Origin: Mucilaginibacter endophyticus | GTDB taxonomy: Bacteria; Bacteroidota; Bacteroidia; Sphingobacteriales; Sphingobacteriaceae | NCBI RefSeq assembly: GCF_003351025.1 | Contig: NZ_QPCG01000004.1 | Span: forward strand, 434,001 to 498,000 | DNA length: 64,000 nt | Direction of reading: 5' to 3' | Program-made: the position numbers and the translations under genes | The notes under the pieces: model-generated | Database searches by the model: none | What the model was told of the DNA's origin: nothing | The model's input: the letters and a program-made list of their open reading frames with translations, nothing else | Shown: positions 42,958-51,774 of the stretch, piece after piece | Position numbering within the stretch: position 1 is the stretch's first letter | How the letters are laid out: every line of letters starts with the position of its first letter

Positions 42958-43695
42958 ATGTGCAATAAGACATGCTTAGTTATCATTTTAGTTTTACTGT
43001 TTTTTCCAATCAGTTTAACAGCACAGCAAAGAACGCTTTTGCATGGGCGTGTTTCATCAACAGATTCATTGCAAATATCCGGTGCTAAAATCATTAACAA
43101 AACATTAACGGACAGCACTATTAGTGACATTGCAGGACGCTTCTCTATTAAAGCAAAAATGGAGGACACTTTATGCATATTTAAACAAGGATACACACCC
43201 TTTAAACTTGCTATTGCAAACGATAATTATCTTGAAGCAAAACTTCAGAAAGTTGTTGATCTTTTCGAAGTAACCGTTCGAGCAAAATCTCTTAGACAGG
43301 AGCAGATGGAAGTAATAGATCAGTATCGCAGTAAAGGTATTTATTATAATGGCAAACCTCCATTGGCTGCCTATCTTCCCCTACCTGGAGGGACTCCCCT
43401 AACAGTTTTACATGAACTTCTTGGAGGAGATACCAAGAGGGAAAAAAGATTTATTCAAAACGCAGAAAAAGAAAGGGAGGCAATTGAAATCGATCGTCGC
43501 TTCAATGCCCCCCTTGTTTCTAAGATAACTAGCTTAACAGGAAAAAAGTTAAACGATTTTATGGATATTTATCGGCCAAACTATAAAAAATGCAAAAAGT
43601 GGTCTGATTATGACGTTATTATTTATATAAAAAAATGTTATAATTCCTATAAAAACACTATTGCAAAGAACGAATATACTTCTCCGTTTAACTAG
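42958..43695 (+). CDS. CarboxypepD_reg-like exported protein, IME cargo
   Basis: The 245-residue protein has a Sec signal peptide (residues 1-23, cut near LTAQQ). An Ig-like CarboxypepD_reg domain follows (about 24-95: LLHGRVSSTDSLQISGAKIINKTL..SDIAGRFSIKA), then a helical C-terminal region with basic residues. Proteins of this layout are common in Bacteroidota envelopes; the first domain resembles the N-terminus of SusC-type receptors, but no TonB plug or barrel is present. Function unknown. It lies 140 bases upstream of the AraC-permease fusion on the same strand. Confidence 0.8.
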   Translation: MCNKTCLVIILVLLFFPISLTAQQRTLLHGRVSSTDSLQISGAKIINKTLTDSTISDIAGRFSIKAKMEDTLCIFKQGYTPFKLAIANDNYLEAKLQKVVDLFEVTVRAKSLRQEQMEVIDQYRSKGIYYNGKPPLAAYLPLPGGTPLTVLHELLGGDTKREKRFIQNAEKEREAIEIDRRFNAPLVSKITSLTGKKLNDFMDIYRPNYKKCKKWSDYDVIIYIKKCYNSYKNTIAKNEYTSPFN

Positions 43696-43836
43696 TCCAC
43701 GTTTAAATTCTTTTTTGAAGAGATCGGATCCTAAATAGATTTAGCTAAGTTTCGATTCTTAAGAAGAAACAAGAAAATGTGCAAGGTCTTATTAAATTAG
43801 GCATCGATTTAAACGTCTGCTATTTTGAGTTTATAT

Positions 43837-46800
43837 ATGTTCCATATCAACTTGTACAACAGTGCGCTGGTAGGAATGCTGTTTGTTGGGTTGACTTTTG
43901 CCATACAGCTATGGTTTGTAAAAAGCGATAATCATCCGGCAAAGCGGTTTCTTGCTATGGCTTTGGCTGTGCTCGCCTTTGGGTTGGGCGGAATATTGTG
44001 TACTGATATCGAACCTCGAATACAGCTACCGGAACTTTCGCTTGCATTTGGCCCGCTGATCTATTTTTACGTACGGAAAACTATTTGGACATCACGACAA
44101 TTTCGTATGAAAGACCTGCTGCATTTCTGTCCCGTTCTTTTAGGGCAGACTTTTTGGTTGCCTGATACTGAGATCATATTAAAACCATTAACATTCATAT
44201 CCGTCGGCACTTACCTGTATCTATCTCACCGGCTGATAGAACGATTTTATGATGATCAACGATTTAAAGAAGGAGACCGTCACCGGTATCAATGGCGTTG
44301 GTTGAATCTACAATTGGTAAGTTTAGGTTTGGCGCTATTGTTATGGATTCCACTCGTGGCTATTGATTATTGGAATTTCCACATGTCGTTAGGTCGCTAC
44401 GTTTACTACCCGCTAAATTTGCTTTTTGGATTGACAGCTATCAGGATGGGTGTAGTAGTATTTTTCAGATCAGAAACTGATGCAATTACCGGTGCCCCAT
44501 TGTTTCCAAAACCATCCAGTTCAATAGCTTTAAAGCAAAAAGGAGCTCGGCTAAAAGAAAAGATTGAAGCCGGACAGTTGTATCAGGACCCTGATTTAAG
44601 TGTTGGCACTTTGGCTGAGCAACTGAATTTACCAGCCCATGAATTGTCACGGATTATCAATATAGGACTCAAAAAAAACTTCAGCGATTTGATCAACGAA
44701 TACCGCATCCGCGATGTGATAGCCAAATTGCTCAACCCGGCTTATAATCACATTACCCTCCTGGGCATAGCCTATGAATCGGGTTTCAATTCCAAAACAA
44801 CTTTTAACCGCGTTTTCAAAGAAATAACCGGAAAAAGCCCCGTCGAGTATAAGAATGAGCTTAAAAAAGGGCGACCATTTTCTAAAATGGAACGTTTTCA
44901 GAAAAACAGGCCGGTAGTTTTACATCATGATACCGTGTTTAAATGGTCTCGTGAAAAAAGCTACCGTATTATTATGTTTCGAAATTATTTAAAGATTGCG
45001 TGGCGCAATACTATTAACCACAGAACTTATTCTGCGATAAATGTTGCAGGCCTTGCCGTGGGATTTGCCGCGTTCCTCCTGATTTTTCTTGTGGTTCGTT
45101 ATGAACAGAGTTTTGATCAGTTTCATATTCATAAAAAACAGTTATTCCGTTTGATACGCGTTGCGCGTAACACGATGCATGAAGAATACCGTATGGGTGT
45201 GCCGTTTCCGGTAGCTCCAAGTTTGAGAAGCAACTTTCCGAAATTAGCTAATGCCGGAGCTATTGTTCCTGATGATTTTGTACAGGTCATTATTGGCGAC
45301 AATGGAAATGGCGCTACTAAGAGATTTAGAGAAGTGCACGGTATGTTTTTCGCCGAACCGCAGTTTTTTGACATGTTCGATTTCCCGATCGTAGCGGGCG
45401 AATATCGAAACTCGCTTAAATTACCGGGGAATGTTTTATTAACGCAAAGCCTTGGTGATAAATACTTCGGACGCTGGCAGAATGCTACAGGCAAAATGTT
45501 AAGGATGGATGGCGTACTGGTACGGGTATGTGGTATTTTAAAAGATTTGCCGGCAAATACCGACTTTCCGATTAAAGCGGTATTATCCTATGCTACCCAT
45601 CAGGACTATGCGCAACTGAAAAAGTTCATGAGCGACTGGGGCTATATTGAAGAAGATAATTACTGCTTTGTACAATTAAATGAGAACGATTCACCTGAAG
45701 TCTTCAAACGTGAGCTTAAACAATATTCCGATACATATATCAAACCTCTGAATCCATATTATTTTCTTTCGATACAGCCATTAAATGAAATGCACTTTGA
45801 TGCGCGTTACGGCACATTTGACGGGCGGGTTTTCAGCGATAACCTCATCATTGTATTGAGCACCATCGGCATTTTTCTATTGGTAATAGCCTGTGTAAAT
45901 TTTATAAATCTCAGTACGGCACAAGCCGTAAACCGAGCGAGGGAAGTTGGGGTACGTAAAGTACTGGGCAGTAACCGCCGTCAACTGATCCTGCAGTTTC
46001 TGGGCGAAGCGGCGCTTGTGAGTTGCTTCGCATTTTTCATAGCCCTGGTGACTGCGCTACTCCTTATACCGGCCCTTAATAATTTGCTGGAAATCCAAAT
46101 TTCTATTTCCGCCTTGTACAAGGGTAATATGGTCTTCTTTCTTTTCTCTGCGTTGGCTTCGGTGATCCTCTTAGCCGGGTTTTACCCAGCTTTTCTGCTG
46201 TCTGGCTTTAACCCGGCGCGTGTATTAAAAGGTACACTTTATGCACAACAGGGAGGTATTTCGCTGCGCCGTGGCTTGGTTATTTTTCAGTTTTTTACAG
46301 CACAGGCACTCATTATTGTTACGTTGGTGATAGTGTCACAGATGAGGTATGTCAATTCGGCTGATATGGGTTTCAACAAGGATGCCATTTTAACTGCCCA
46401 ACTTCCGCAGGACAGTGTAGGTATCACCAATCAAACGGTATTGCGAAATGAATTAATGAAGATCCCGGGTATCGAAAAAATAAGTTTCGGTAATGGGGCG
46501 CCTATTGGCAGTGGCCGGTTTACCGACTTGCGAACACCTGACAACGTAGGTAAAGCGCCCAATATGATTACATCCTTTAAAATGAACGACACCAGTTTTT
46601 TTAGCCTGTTTCATTTGCAGTTTGTCGCAGGCCGCCCCTATCGAGACTCTGATACACCTCGCGAATTTGTTGTAAACGAATATGTGACCCGTAAACTTGG
46701 GTACCGTGACCCTCAAAACGCCATAGGCAAAACGATAGCTGTGGCGGGCATTAAGCGACCTATCGTGGGCGTGGTAAAAGACTTTCATATTGCCTCATTG

Positions 46801-47382
46801 CGTGACAGCATGCGAGCCGTAGTACTAACAACCTATAAATTGGAGTATGGCATGGCCAGCGTTAAACTTAAAATGATGCAGGCAAAGCCTGCTATTGCCG
46901 CCATGGAAAAAATGTGGAGTAAATATTATCCTGATTTCGCGTTTACAAACAGTTTCCTTGATCAGGATGTTGCAGCTTATTACCGGCAGGAGACCCAATT
47001 ATCGCAACTTTATAAGCTATTTGCAGCCGTTGCGATATTTATATCCTGCTTGGGGTTATATGGGTTGGTAACATTTATGGCGGTTCAACGAAAAAAAGAG
47101 ATCGGCGTAAGAAAAGTTCTGGGTGCCCCCATAAGCTCGATACTCATTCTGCTATCACGGGAATTTACTTTGCTGATTGGTATCTCGTTTTTGCTTGCTG
47201 CGCCAATAGCCTGGTATTTTATGCAAAATTGGTTAAAGCAATATGCTTACCGGATTAATTTGGGACCTGAGCTTTTTATCATAACCATTCTTGGCTCAAT
47301 GCTGGTTGCATGGGCAACAGTAGGTTATACTGCAATCAAAGCAGCACTGGCCAATCCTGCCCAAAGTTTGCGTAATGAGTAG
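43837..47382 (+). CDS. Fusion of membrane AraC-type regulator and MacB/FtsX-type permease
   Basis: One open frame encodes about 1181 residues with two modules. The first (1-345) has 6-7 helices in its first 210 residues (NHPAKRFLAMALAVLAFGLG..), then an AraC-type double HTH (about 238-344: LSVGTLAEQLNLPAHELSRIIN, then HITLLGIAYESGFNSKTTFNRVFKEITGKSPVEY). The second module begins at Met380 (MFRNYLKIAWRN, the usual start of Bacteroidota permeases) and has two FtsX domains (VNFINLSTAQAVNRAREVGVRKVLGS near 680; CLGLYGLVTFMAVQRKKEIGVRKVLGA near 1070). No ABC ATPase gene is adjacent. TTG 43825 is an alternative start. Each module alone is common; the fusion is unusual. Confidence 0.85.
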   Translation: MFHINLYNSALVGMLFVGLTFAIQLWFVKSDNHPAKRFLAMALAVLAFGLGGILCTDIEPRIQLPELSLAFGPLIYFYVRKTIWTSRQFRMKDLLHFCPVLLGQTFWLPDTEIILKPLTFISVGTYLYLSHRLIERFYDDQRFKEGDRHRYQWRWLNLQLVSLGLALLLWIPLVAIDYWNFHMSLGRYVYYPLNLLFGLTAIRMGVVVFFRSETDAITGAPLFPKPSSSIALKQKGARLKEKIEAGQLYQDPDLSVGTLAEQLNLPAHELSRIINIGLKKNFSDLINEYRIRDVIAKLLNPAYNHITLLGIAYESGFNSKTTFNRVFKEITGKSPVEYKNELKKGRPFSKMERFQKNRPVVLHHDTVFKWSREKSYRIIMFRNYLKIAWRNTINHRTYSAINVAGLAVGFAAFLLIFLVVRYEQSFDQFHIHKKQLFRLIRVARNTMHEEYRMGVPFPVAPSLRSNFPKLANAGAIVPDDFVQVIIGDNGNGATKRFREVHGMFFAEPQFFDMFDFPIVAGEYRNSLKLPGNVLLTQSLGDKYFGRWQNATGKMLRMDGVLVRVCGILKDLPANTDFPIKAVLSYATHQDYAQLKKFMSDWGYIEEDNYCFVQLNENDSPEVFKRELKQYSDTYIKPLNPYYFLSIQPLNEMHFDARYGTFDGRVFSDNLIIVLSTIGIFLLVIACVNFINLSTAQAVNRAREVGVRKVLGSNRRQLILQFLGEAALVSCFAFFIALVTALLLIPALNNLLEIQISISALYKGNMVFFLFSALASVILLAGFYPAFLLSGFNPARVLKGTLYAQQGGISLRRGLVIFQFFTAQALIIVTLVIVSQMRYVNSADMGFNKDAILTAQLPQDSVGITNQTVLRNELMKIPGIEKISFGNGAPIGSGRFTDLRTPDNVGKAPNMITSFKMNDTSFFSLFHLQFVAGRPYRDSDTPREFVVNEYVTRKLGYRDPQNAIGKTIAVAGIKRPIVGVVKDFHIASLRDSMRAVVLTTYKLEYGMASVKLKMMQAKPAIAAMEKMWSKYYPDFAFTNSFLDQDVAAYYRQETQLSQLYKLFAAVAIFISCLGLYGLVTFMAVQRKKEIGVRKVLGAPISSILILLSREFTLLIGISFLLAAPIAWYFMQNWLKQYAYRINLGPELFIITILGSMLVAWATVGYTAIKAALANPAQSLRNE

Positions 47383-47625
47383 GCCTTAAAGATTTCGGGC
47401 CGCAAATCAGTTTCCGGATTGACCGGGCCATTCCAATCCGATTAGACATTTTTGATCATAAACTGGCCGGAGTTCGAAGATCAAGAGCGATTTCTTGATT
47501 CTGAGAACGGGCTCGAGCTTGCAAGTCTCTGAATTAAGATACAAGCCAACAATATTATAATTAATTATAACATTGTTATTCTCATAAATAAAGCTTTTGG
47601 AACCGCCTTAGGCGTTCGGTGATAA

Positions 47626-48996
47626 CTAATTGTTTTCCATCGGGTCGGCAATTATAAAATAACCGCCTGTTTTACGGCTTCCTCGCCGTTCAATAAGATT
47701 TTGCGACACTAATTCTTTAATTTGACGTTCAATTGTTTTCAAAGGCCTGTTTTCCAAAAATGATGGCAAAACTTTAGCTTGTATGCCAGGATTTCTAACG
47801 ATGATTTTCAACAATGATTTTAATCCCTCATTTAATCCCTCATTTAATCCCTCATTTAATCCCTCATTTTCATTAAGCAGACTTGTACTGATTTTTTGCT
47901 CTTTATAACTTAAGGCAATTAAAAATCCGTTTGGAACTTCATCAAATGACAGGTCCATTGATGGATAAGACTTTAATTCTTTCCTGATCCTTAAAAAACC
48001 GCTCCCATACTTTTCTATATCGCCGGTAAGGTAAAATGCTTCTGCGATGAGCTTATTACGAGCAAATGCCTGATAACTGTCTTGTTTTAAATCATTAACC
48101 GTTTGATCTCCATATAACTTACCAGGATTGAAAAAAGTAATATTATTATCAAATATTTTTATTTGTACATCAGCAGGACTTAAATAGTCCCGGTGGATTA
48201 AAGCGTTCAATACTATTTCACGCAAAGCGGGTAATGGGTATTCGAATATCTCAGTCCTTTGCGTCGGCATGCCTTTAATTTCAAAGGCAACTTTAAGCCA
48301 AGAAATAAGGTAACGCATGGTTTCCTCGACCATTTCAAACAAGGTGCCATTCAGCATCTTATCGTCAATAATGAAAGTTGGCGTTTTAAATCGCCCAAGA
48401 TGGATGTTGTATCCAGTGGCTTGTTTGCCGAAAAGAAGCCAAGCAGCGTTAGTGATAGTGTCCCCTTTAATAAATTTCAGCTTTTCCAAATTAGCCATCG
48501 TGTTATCTTCCAACAAAAAGCGACCGGCTTCATTTACTTTTTTGACAAACTTTTCAACCTTCTCCAAATCAATATCGGCAATTGTTCTGCCATGTGCAGG
48601 ATAGGAATCCCATGAAATTTGAAGTGATTGTAAACTGAGGTCTGCGATTTCAATCACAGATAATTGATGATTGGAATTATTCACCCGTTTAAAATAGCGC
48701 CCCCTAAAAGCGACCGGCTTAACCGGAAATTCCTGAATCGACAGGGATGCTATATTTTTTCCCTGTATTTGAATAACTTCAGCGTCGGGGATTATGCTGG
48801 GTTGAGTTTTATTTTTAATTTCATTAACCCAAGTTTGAAGACTTTCTGAGCCGATGATGAAATTATTAACAGGATTGCCATTGTTGTCAATTCCAATAAG
48901 CACCTTTCCTCCTTTGGTATTTGCAAAGGCTACCAAACTTTCAATTACACCCTCCGAAAAGTTACTTTTAAATTCTGTTTTATTGTCTTCCTGCAT
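47626..48996 (-). CDS. AlbA_2 (Schlafen-type) ATP-binding regulator
   Basis: The protein of 456 residues starts with an AlbA_2/Schlafen domain (NKTEFKSNFSEGVIESLVAFANTKGGKVLIGIDNNG). The middle HATPase_c_4 region has LREIVLNALIHRDY (N-box-like) and ITFFNPGKLYG, and the C-terminus is a winged-helix-like segment. Before it stand four NEGL repeats coded by four identical 12-base units. Such proteins are often called transcriptional regulators or RecG-like helicases; the true role is unknown. It sits just downstream of the integrase, in the accessory position. ATG 48996 is chosen; the frame is open to TTG 49086, and the extra residues GYTLKDF could be genuine. Confidence 0.85.
   Translation of the reverse strand: MQEDNKTEFKSNFSEGVIESLVAFANTKGGKVLIGIDNNGNPVNNFIIGSESLQTWVNEIKNKTQPSIIPDAEVIQIQGKNIASLSIQEFPVKPVAFRGRYFKRVNNSNHQLSVIEIADLSLQSLQISWDSYPAHGRTIADIDLEKVEKFVKKVNEAGRFLLEDNTMANLEKLKFIKGDTITNAAWLLFGKQATGYNIHLGRFKTPTFIIDDKMLNGTLFEMVEETMRYLISWLKVAFEIKGMPTQRTEIFEYPLPALREIVLNALIHRDYLSPADVQIKIFDNNITFFNPGKLYGDQTVNDLKQDSYQAFARNKLIAEAFYLTGDIEKYGSGFLRIRKELKSYPSMDLSFDEVPNGFLIALSYKEQKISTSLLNENEGLNEGLNEGLNEGLKSLLKIIVRNPGIQAKVLPSFLENRPLKTIERQIKELVSQNLIERRGSRKTGGYFIIADPMENN
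47819..47866. repeat. Four tandem 12-bp repeats inside the AlbA_2 gene
   Basis: TTTAATCCCTCA is repeated four times without change (47819-47866). The repeats encode Asn-Glu-Gly-Leu units in frame. Twelve is a multiple of three, so slippage would change the number of units without a frameshift. Confidence 0.95.
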
Positions 48997-49082
48997 GAAA
49001 TCTTTTAAAGTGTATCCATCCCAAAATGCAATTGATGATCTAAAGTATTGTTTAGAAGTGGTTATCCTACAAAGATATAAAG

Positions 49083-50312
49083 TCAAATACTATCATTGAT
49101 ACGATCATCAAATAACGGATCTCCGATTTCATCAAGATATATTTCTGTTGTTTTTGTGCTGTCATGTCCCAAGGTTTTTCCTATTTCTTCAATGGTTAAT
49201 CCCTTTGCTTTGAGTGTTGTAGCATAGGTATGCCGGGCGACATAAGTTGTGATATTTTTCTCTATCTCCGCTTTTTTCGAAATTATTTTCAAATCCTGAT
49301 TTACGCGCTTAAGAATTTTCATCCGACGGTCTCGTTTGGAGCGAACAGAAGCGTGTCGTTTATAAAGTATTGGGAAAACGTAGCCATCATCACTATTGCC
49401 TTCCATTGACTTATAAAAGGCTAAAATGCGTAAAGCTTCGGGGTGTAATTTAAAATCAAATTGTTCTTTTGTCTTGGCCCTGATATAATTCAAATTTCCA
49501 TCTATGATATTTGTCCATTTCAAGTTCGCCAGGTCTGTGAAATTCAAGCCCCGGCAATAATAGCTAAAAAGGAAATAATTACGGGAGTTTACCAGTTTAT
49601 CATCATCTAATTCAAGATTCGCAATTTTTTTAAACTGCTCCTGGGTGATAGCCCGCTTCTTCGTTTTCGGATTATTGTATTTAGAAAAAGCAAAATCTTT
49701 GAATGGGTAGTGATTTTCTTTACAATGCTTCTCCTTTATAGCGTTTCGCCATACCGTACGGAATGTTCGCAGGTCAATACTTCTAGTTGTCACAGCGATA
49801 TCTTTCTTTATCATCCAATCCTCAAATCTTCTAATGAAATTCAAATCGATATCCTCAAAAGTCATGTCGATATGGTTCATGAATTTGCTTAAACGGTTTT
49901 TGGTCATTACATGTACAGAAGCGTATCCTAATCTATCCATGCTCTTCAATCTATTAATTTCGTCATCAAAAAACTCCAGTAGCTTTTTAGTTGGCGCTTT
50001 CTGTATGGCTCCTGTTAACCGCGCAACTATTTCTTTTATAGCACCAACACGGGACTGCTGGTCGTCCTGTAGACTTGCGAAATATAGTGTTGTTTTAACT
50101 TTAATATTGTTCAATAAAGCATTGATAGGCTTGTGGTTGGGATGGCTTGTGTGCACCGTCTGGGTACGCCCATCCCAGTCTTTTAACAATGATGACTTTT
50201 TCGTAGAAAGCTCATAATTACGCCTTTCCTCGGTAATTCGAAACACGATGGGATGTTCGCCATTAGGGAGGGTCTTATTAATTCTTAAAATTATTTTGAT
50301 GTTAATTGCCAT
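49083..50312 (-). CDS. Tyrosine-type site-specific integrase of the IME
   Basis: The 409-residue protein has an N-terminal arm-binding region, a SAM-like core-binding domain (about 105-210) and a catalytic domain. The catalytic residues are Arg254 (YYCRGLNFTDLANLKW), Arg360 (TYVARHTYATTL, with Tyr357 in the usual His place, as in many Bacteroidota integrases), His383 (LGHDSTKTTEIYL) and the nucleophile Tyr392. It should catalyse insertion at, and with the excisionase removal from, the tRNA-Pro gene. It lies 210 bases from attR, and an AGGTCTAACAT repeat sits three bases upstream of its start codon. Confidence 0.95.
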   Translation of the reverse strand: MAINIKIILRINKTLPNGEHPIVFRITEERRNYELSTKKSSLLKDWDGRTQTVHTSHPNHKPINALLNNIKVKTTLYFASLQDDQQSRVGAIKEIVARLTGAIQKAPTKKLLEFFDDEINRLKSMDRLGYASVHVMTKNRLSKFMNHIDMTFEDIDLNFIRRFEDWMIKKDIAVTTRSIDLRTFRTVWRNAIKEKHCKENHYPFKDFAFSKYNNPKTKKRAITQEQFKKIANLELDDDKLVNSRNYFLFSYYCRGLNFTDLANLKWTNIIDGNLNYIRAKTKEQFDFKLHPEALRILAFYKSMEGNSDDGYVFPILYKRHASVRSKRDRRMKILKRVNQDLKIISKKAEIEKNITTYVARHTYATTLKAKGLTIEEIGKTLGHDSTKTTEIYLDEIGDPLFDDRINDSI

Positions 50313-50315
50313 AAT

Positions 50316-50410
50316 AGGTCTAACATTAATTATTTTTAAACACTAAAAACTGCATTTTGGACAAATTAAGGCCATTTTTTGAACAAAATTAGGTCTAACA
50401 TAGGTCTAAC
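50316..50410 (+). promoter_or_regulatory. Right-end AGGTCTAACAT repeats (candidate integrase arm sites)
   Basis: AGGTCTAACAT occurs once at 50316-50326, beside the int start codon, and AGGTCTAACATAGGTCTAAC at 50391-50410 carries two more copies 11 bases apart. The latter differs by one base from 27832-27851 at the other end. The position next to int also allows autoregulation. Confidence 0.65.
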
Positions 50411-50522
50411 AATTGCGTCTAAAATAGCTAAATTTAACTCAAAATACAATAGCGAAAAACATAAAAAGTGCATTTAAAGCGAATTTAAGCGGTTTTTGAT
50501 AAATCAAAAAGAGAGACAAGTA

Positions 50523-50573
50523 AGCATGGGGTGCTGGAGGTCGTGGGTTCGAATCCCGCCATCCCGACTTGAA
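50523..50573 (+). repeat. attR: 51-bp direct repeat, right copy
   Basis: Identical to 27739-27789. It contains only the anticodon arm, T arm and 3' acceptor strand of tRNA-Pro, so it is not a gene. It marks the right end of the IME. Confidence 0.95.
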
Positions 50574-50582
50574 TCCGTCGTT

Positions 50583-50637
50583 GAAAAGCATATTTGATAG
50601 GTAGTTTTACCGATTGGATATGCTTTTCTGTTTTTAA
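50583..50637 (+). terminator. Probable native tRNA-Pro terminator, now separated from the gene
   Basis: GAAAAGCATAT (50583-50593) pairs perfectly with ATATGCTTTTC (50618-50628), followed by TGTTTTT. It lies ten bases beyond attR, in chromosomal DNA. Before insertion it would have followed the tRNA-Pro gene directly. The loop of 24 bases is longer than usual. Confidence 0.6.
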
Positions 50638-50724
50638 AGTTTATGGCATACGGCGCCACTTTTTATATACCGTAAATCCTCAAAACACCAACAGCTTATC
50701 TACAATAGTCCCGCTTAAGTCTTA

Positions 50725-51774
50725 TCAGTCTCTTTTAACCAACTTTTTAAACTGTTTAAAAAACGAATCTATCGTTAGCTGGGTATGTATCATAGCCGGT
50801 GTTCGTACAATTTTAAACTCTTTGTCCTTTGAGAAGAATTTTTCCATAAGGTTTACCTTATATATGTTAGCTTCGGCAGCCGAGAAGTAATGCTTAGATG
50901 CATTTTTAATTTTATAAAGATTAAGGCAATCGGTTGGTGGTACTGTTTTTTCTGGGTTAGCGCGGCCAAGCCAGGCTTCATAATAATATCGGTAATCTGT
51001 TATTTCCGGCTCTTCACATTTAGCCAGATACGCCCCTTTTGCATACCAGAAGTTAAACCAGATCCACCCTTCTTCCGACGGGAATAGTCCCGCCTTTTGC
51101 TTATCTTCTTTATTTAATAACTGTATGTTTTTCCTCCAGTTTTCAAACGTTTTTGTAAACAAAAGGATCTCTTCAAGTGAGCGGGAATGCAGGTTATGTG
51201 TCATTCCTTTACTATGAAAGTATAAAAAAGTGCTCTTTGGATCCTGTTTTGCTAAATCGTGCATTAATTTAAATGCAGGATATTCAAATTGATTGATTGT
51301 AGAAACGCTTACTATTGCCGAAGGAGTAATTTTGCCTATGATCTCCTTTATTTCTGTTGTATAGTTGTTGGTATCGGTTACATGAATATATAACTCCGCT
51401 TCGGATAAAATCCCGTAACCCTTTAATTGAAATAGCTGCCCTGCGAGGATGGCGCGCCAGTTTGAATGCGGACTGGTAAAAAAATAATATATGATCTTTA
51501 TTGTACTTTCCGCTTGCGCGAACGAAATGGTTATATCTTCTGTATATCGATCTTCGAGAATGTTGTAAACCCGATCACCAATAGATATTTGCAGATATTT
51601 TTTATCATTGCCATTAACCGATCCAAAAACCTTATGAAAGACCAAATCTTTCGGTATTCGTATAACATCGCCACTTACATAATCATTGATTTTATCAGAA
51701 ACATCAATAGTTTCTGCGGGCAGCATATCTATATTAAAGGTTCCGTATAATGCTTTATTCACAGCAGGTTGCAT
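50725..51774 (-). CDS. Glycosyltransferase-like protein, unassigned family
   Basis: The 349-residue soluble protein has a Rossmann-like alternation (IKIIYYFFTSPHSNWRAILAGQLFQL, then AELYIHVTD and AIVSVST), a FLYFHSKGMTH motif and an aromatic-rich WIWFNFWYAKGAYL. The HSKG motif with a following W/F-rich segment is known from hypothetical glycosyltransferases in polysaccharide gene clusters. No DXD motif is obvious. Its position on the chromosome beside a Wzz-like gene fits surface polysaccharide synthesis. The family name is tentative. It starts at ATG 51774. Confidence 0.6.
   Translation of the reverse strand: MQPAVNKALYGTFNIDMLPAETIDVSDKINDYVSGDVIRIPKDLVFHKVFGSVNGNDKKYLQISIGDRVYNILEDRYTEDITISFAQAESTIKIIYYFFTSPHSNWRAILAGQLFQLKGYGILSEAELYIHVTDTNNYTTEIKEIIGKITPSAIVSVSTINQFEYPAFKLMHDLAKQDPKSTFLYFHSKGMTHNLHSRSLEEILLFTKTFENWRKNIQLLNKEDKQKAGLFPSEEGWIWFNFWYAKGAYLAKCEEPEITDYRYYYEAWLGRANPEKTVPPTDCLNLYKIKNASKHYFSAAEANIYKVNLMEKFFSKDKEFKIVRTPAMIHTQLTIDSFFKQFKKLVKRD

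Larger units (their letters stand above)
27739..50573. mobile_element. Integrative mobilizable element inserted in tRNA-Pro
   Basis: The element of about 22.8 kb lies between 51-base perfect direct repeats, the left one being the 3' part of an intact tRNA-Pro gene. It encodes a tyrosine integrase at the right end, an excisionase-like HTH, primase and helicase-like proteins, MobC and a relaxase, but no type IV secretion genes or coupling protein. It therefore counts as an IME needing a conjugative helper. Cargo comprises membrane glycosyltransferases, lipoproteins, a CarboxypepD_reg-like protein and an AraC-permease fusion. None of the palindromic repeat families of the flanking chromosome were seen inside. 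Confidence 0.9.
50313..50724. other. Right end of the IME and flank
   Basis: This 412-base gap holds the int promoter region with three AGGTCTAAC words, attR (50523-50573) and a hairpin-terminator that probably belonged to tRNA-Pro (50583-50637). There is no supported gene. Confidence 0.7.

Noticed and set aside
47819..47866. The tandem repeats as an intergenic regulatory repeat
   Set aside because: They lie within the reading frame of the AlbA_2 protein and keep it (12 bases each), so they are coding.
50523..50573. A second tRNA-Pro gene
   Set aside because: Only the anticodon arm, T arm and 3' acceptor strand are present; the D arm and 5' acceptor strand are missing. It is the attR copy of the IME.
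27739..50573. A full conjugative element (ICE)
   Set aside because: No Tra/VirB ATPase, coupling protein or pilus-type genes were found between the att sites; only relaxase, MobC and a coiled-coil membrane protein are present, so IME is the right class.
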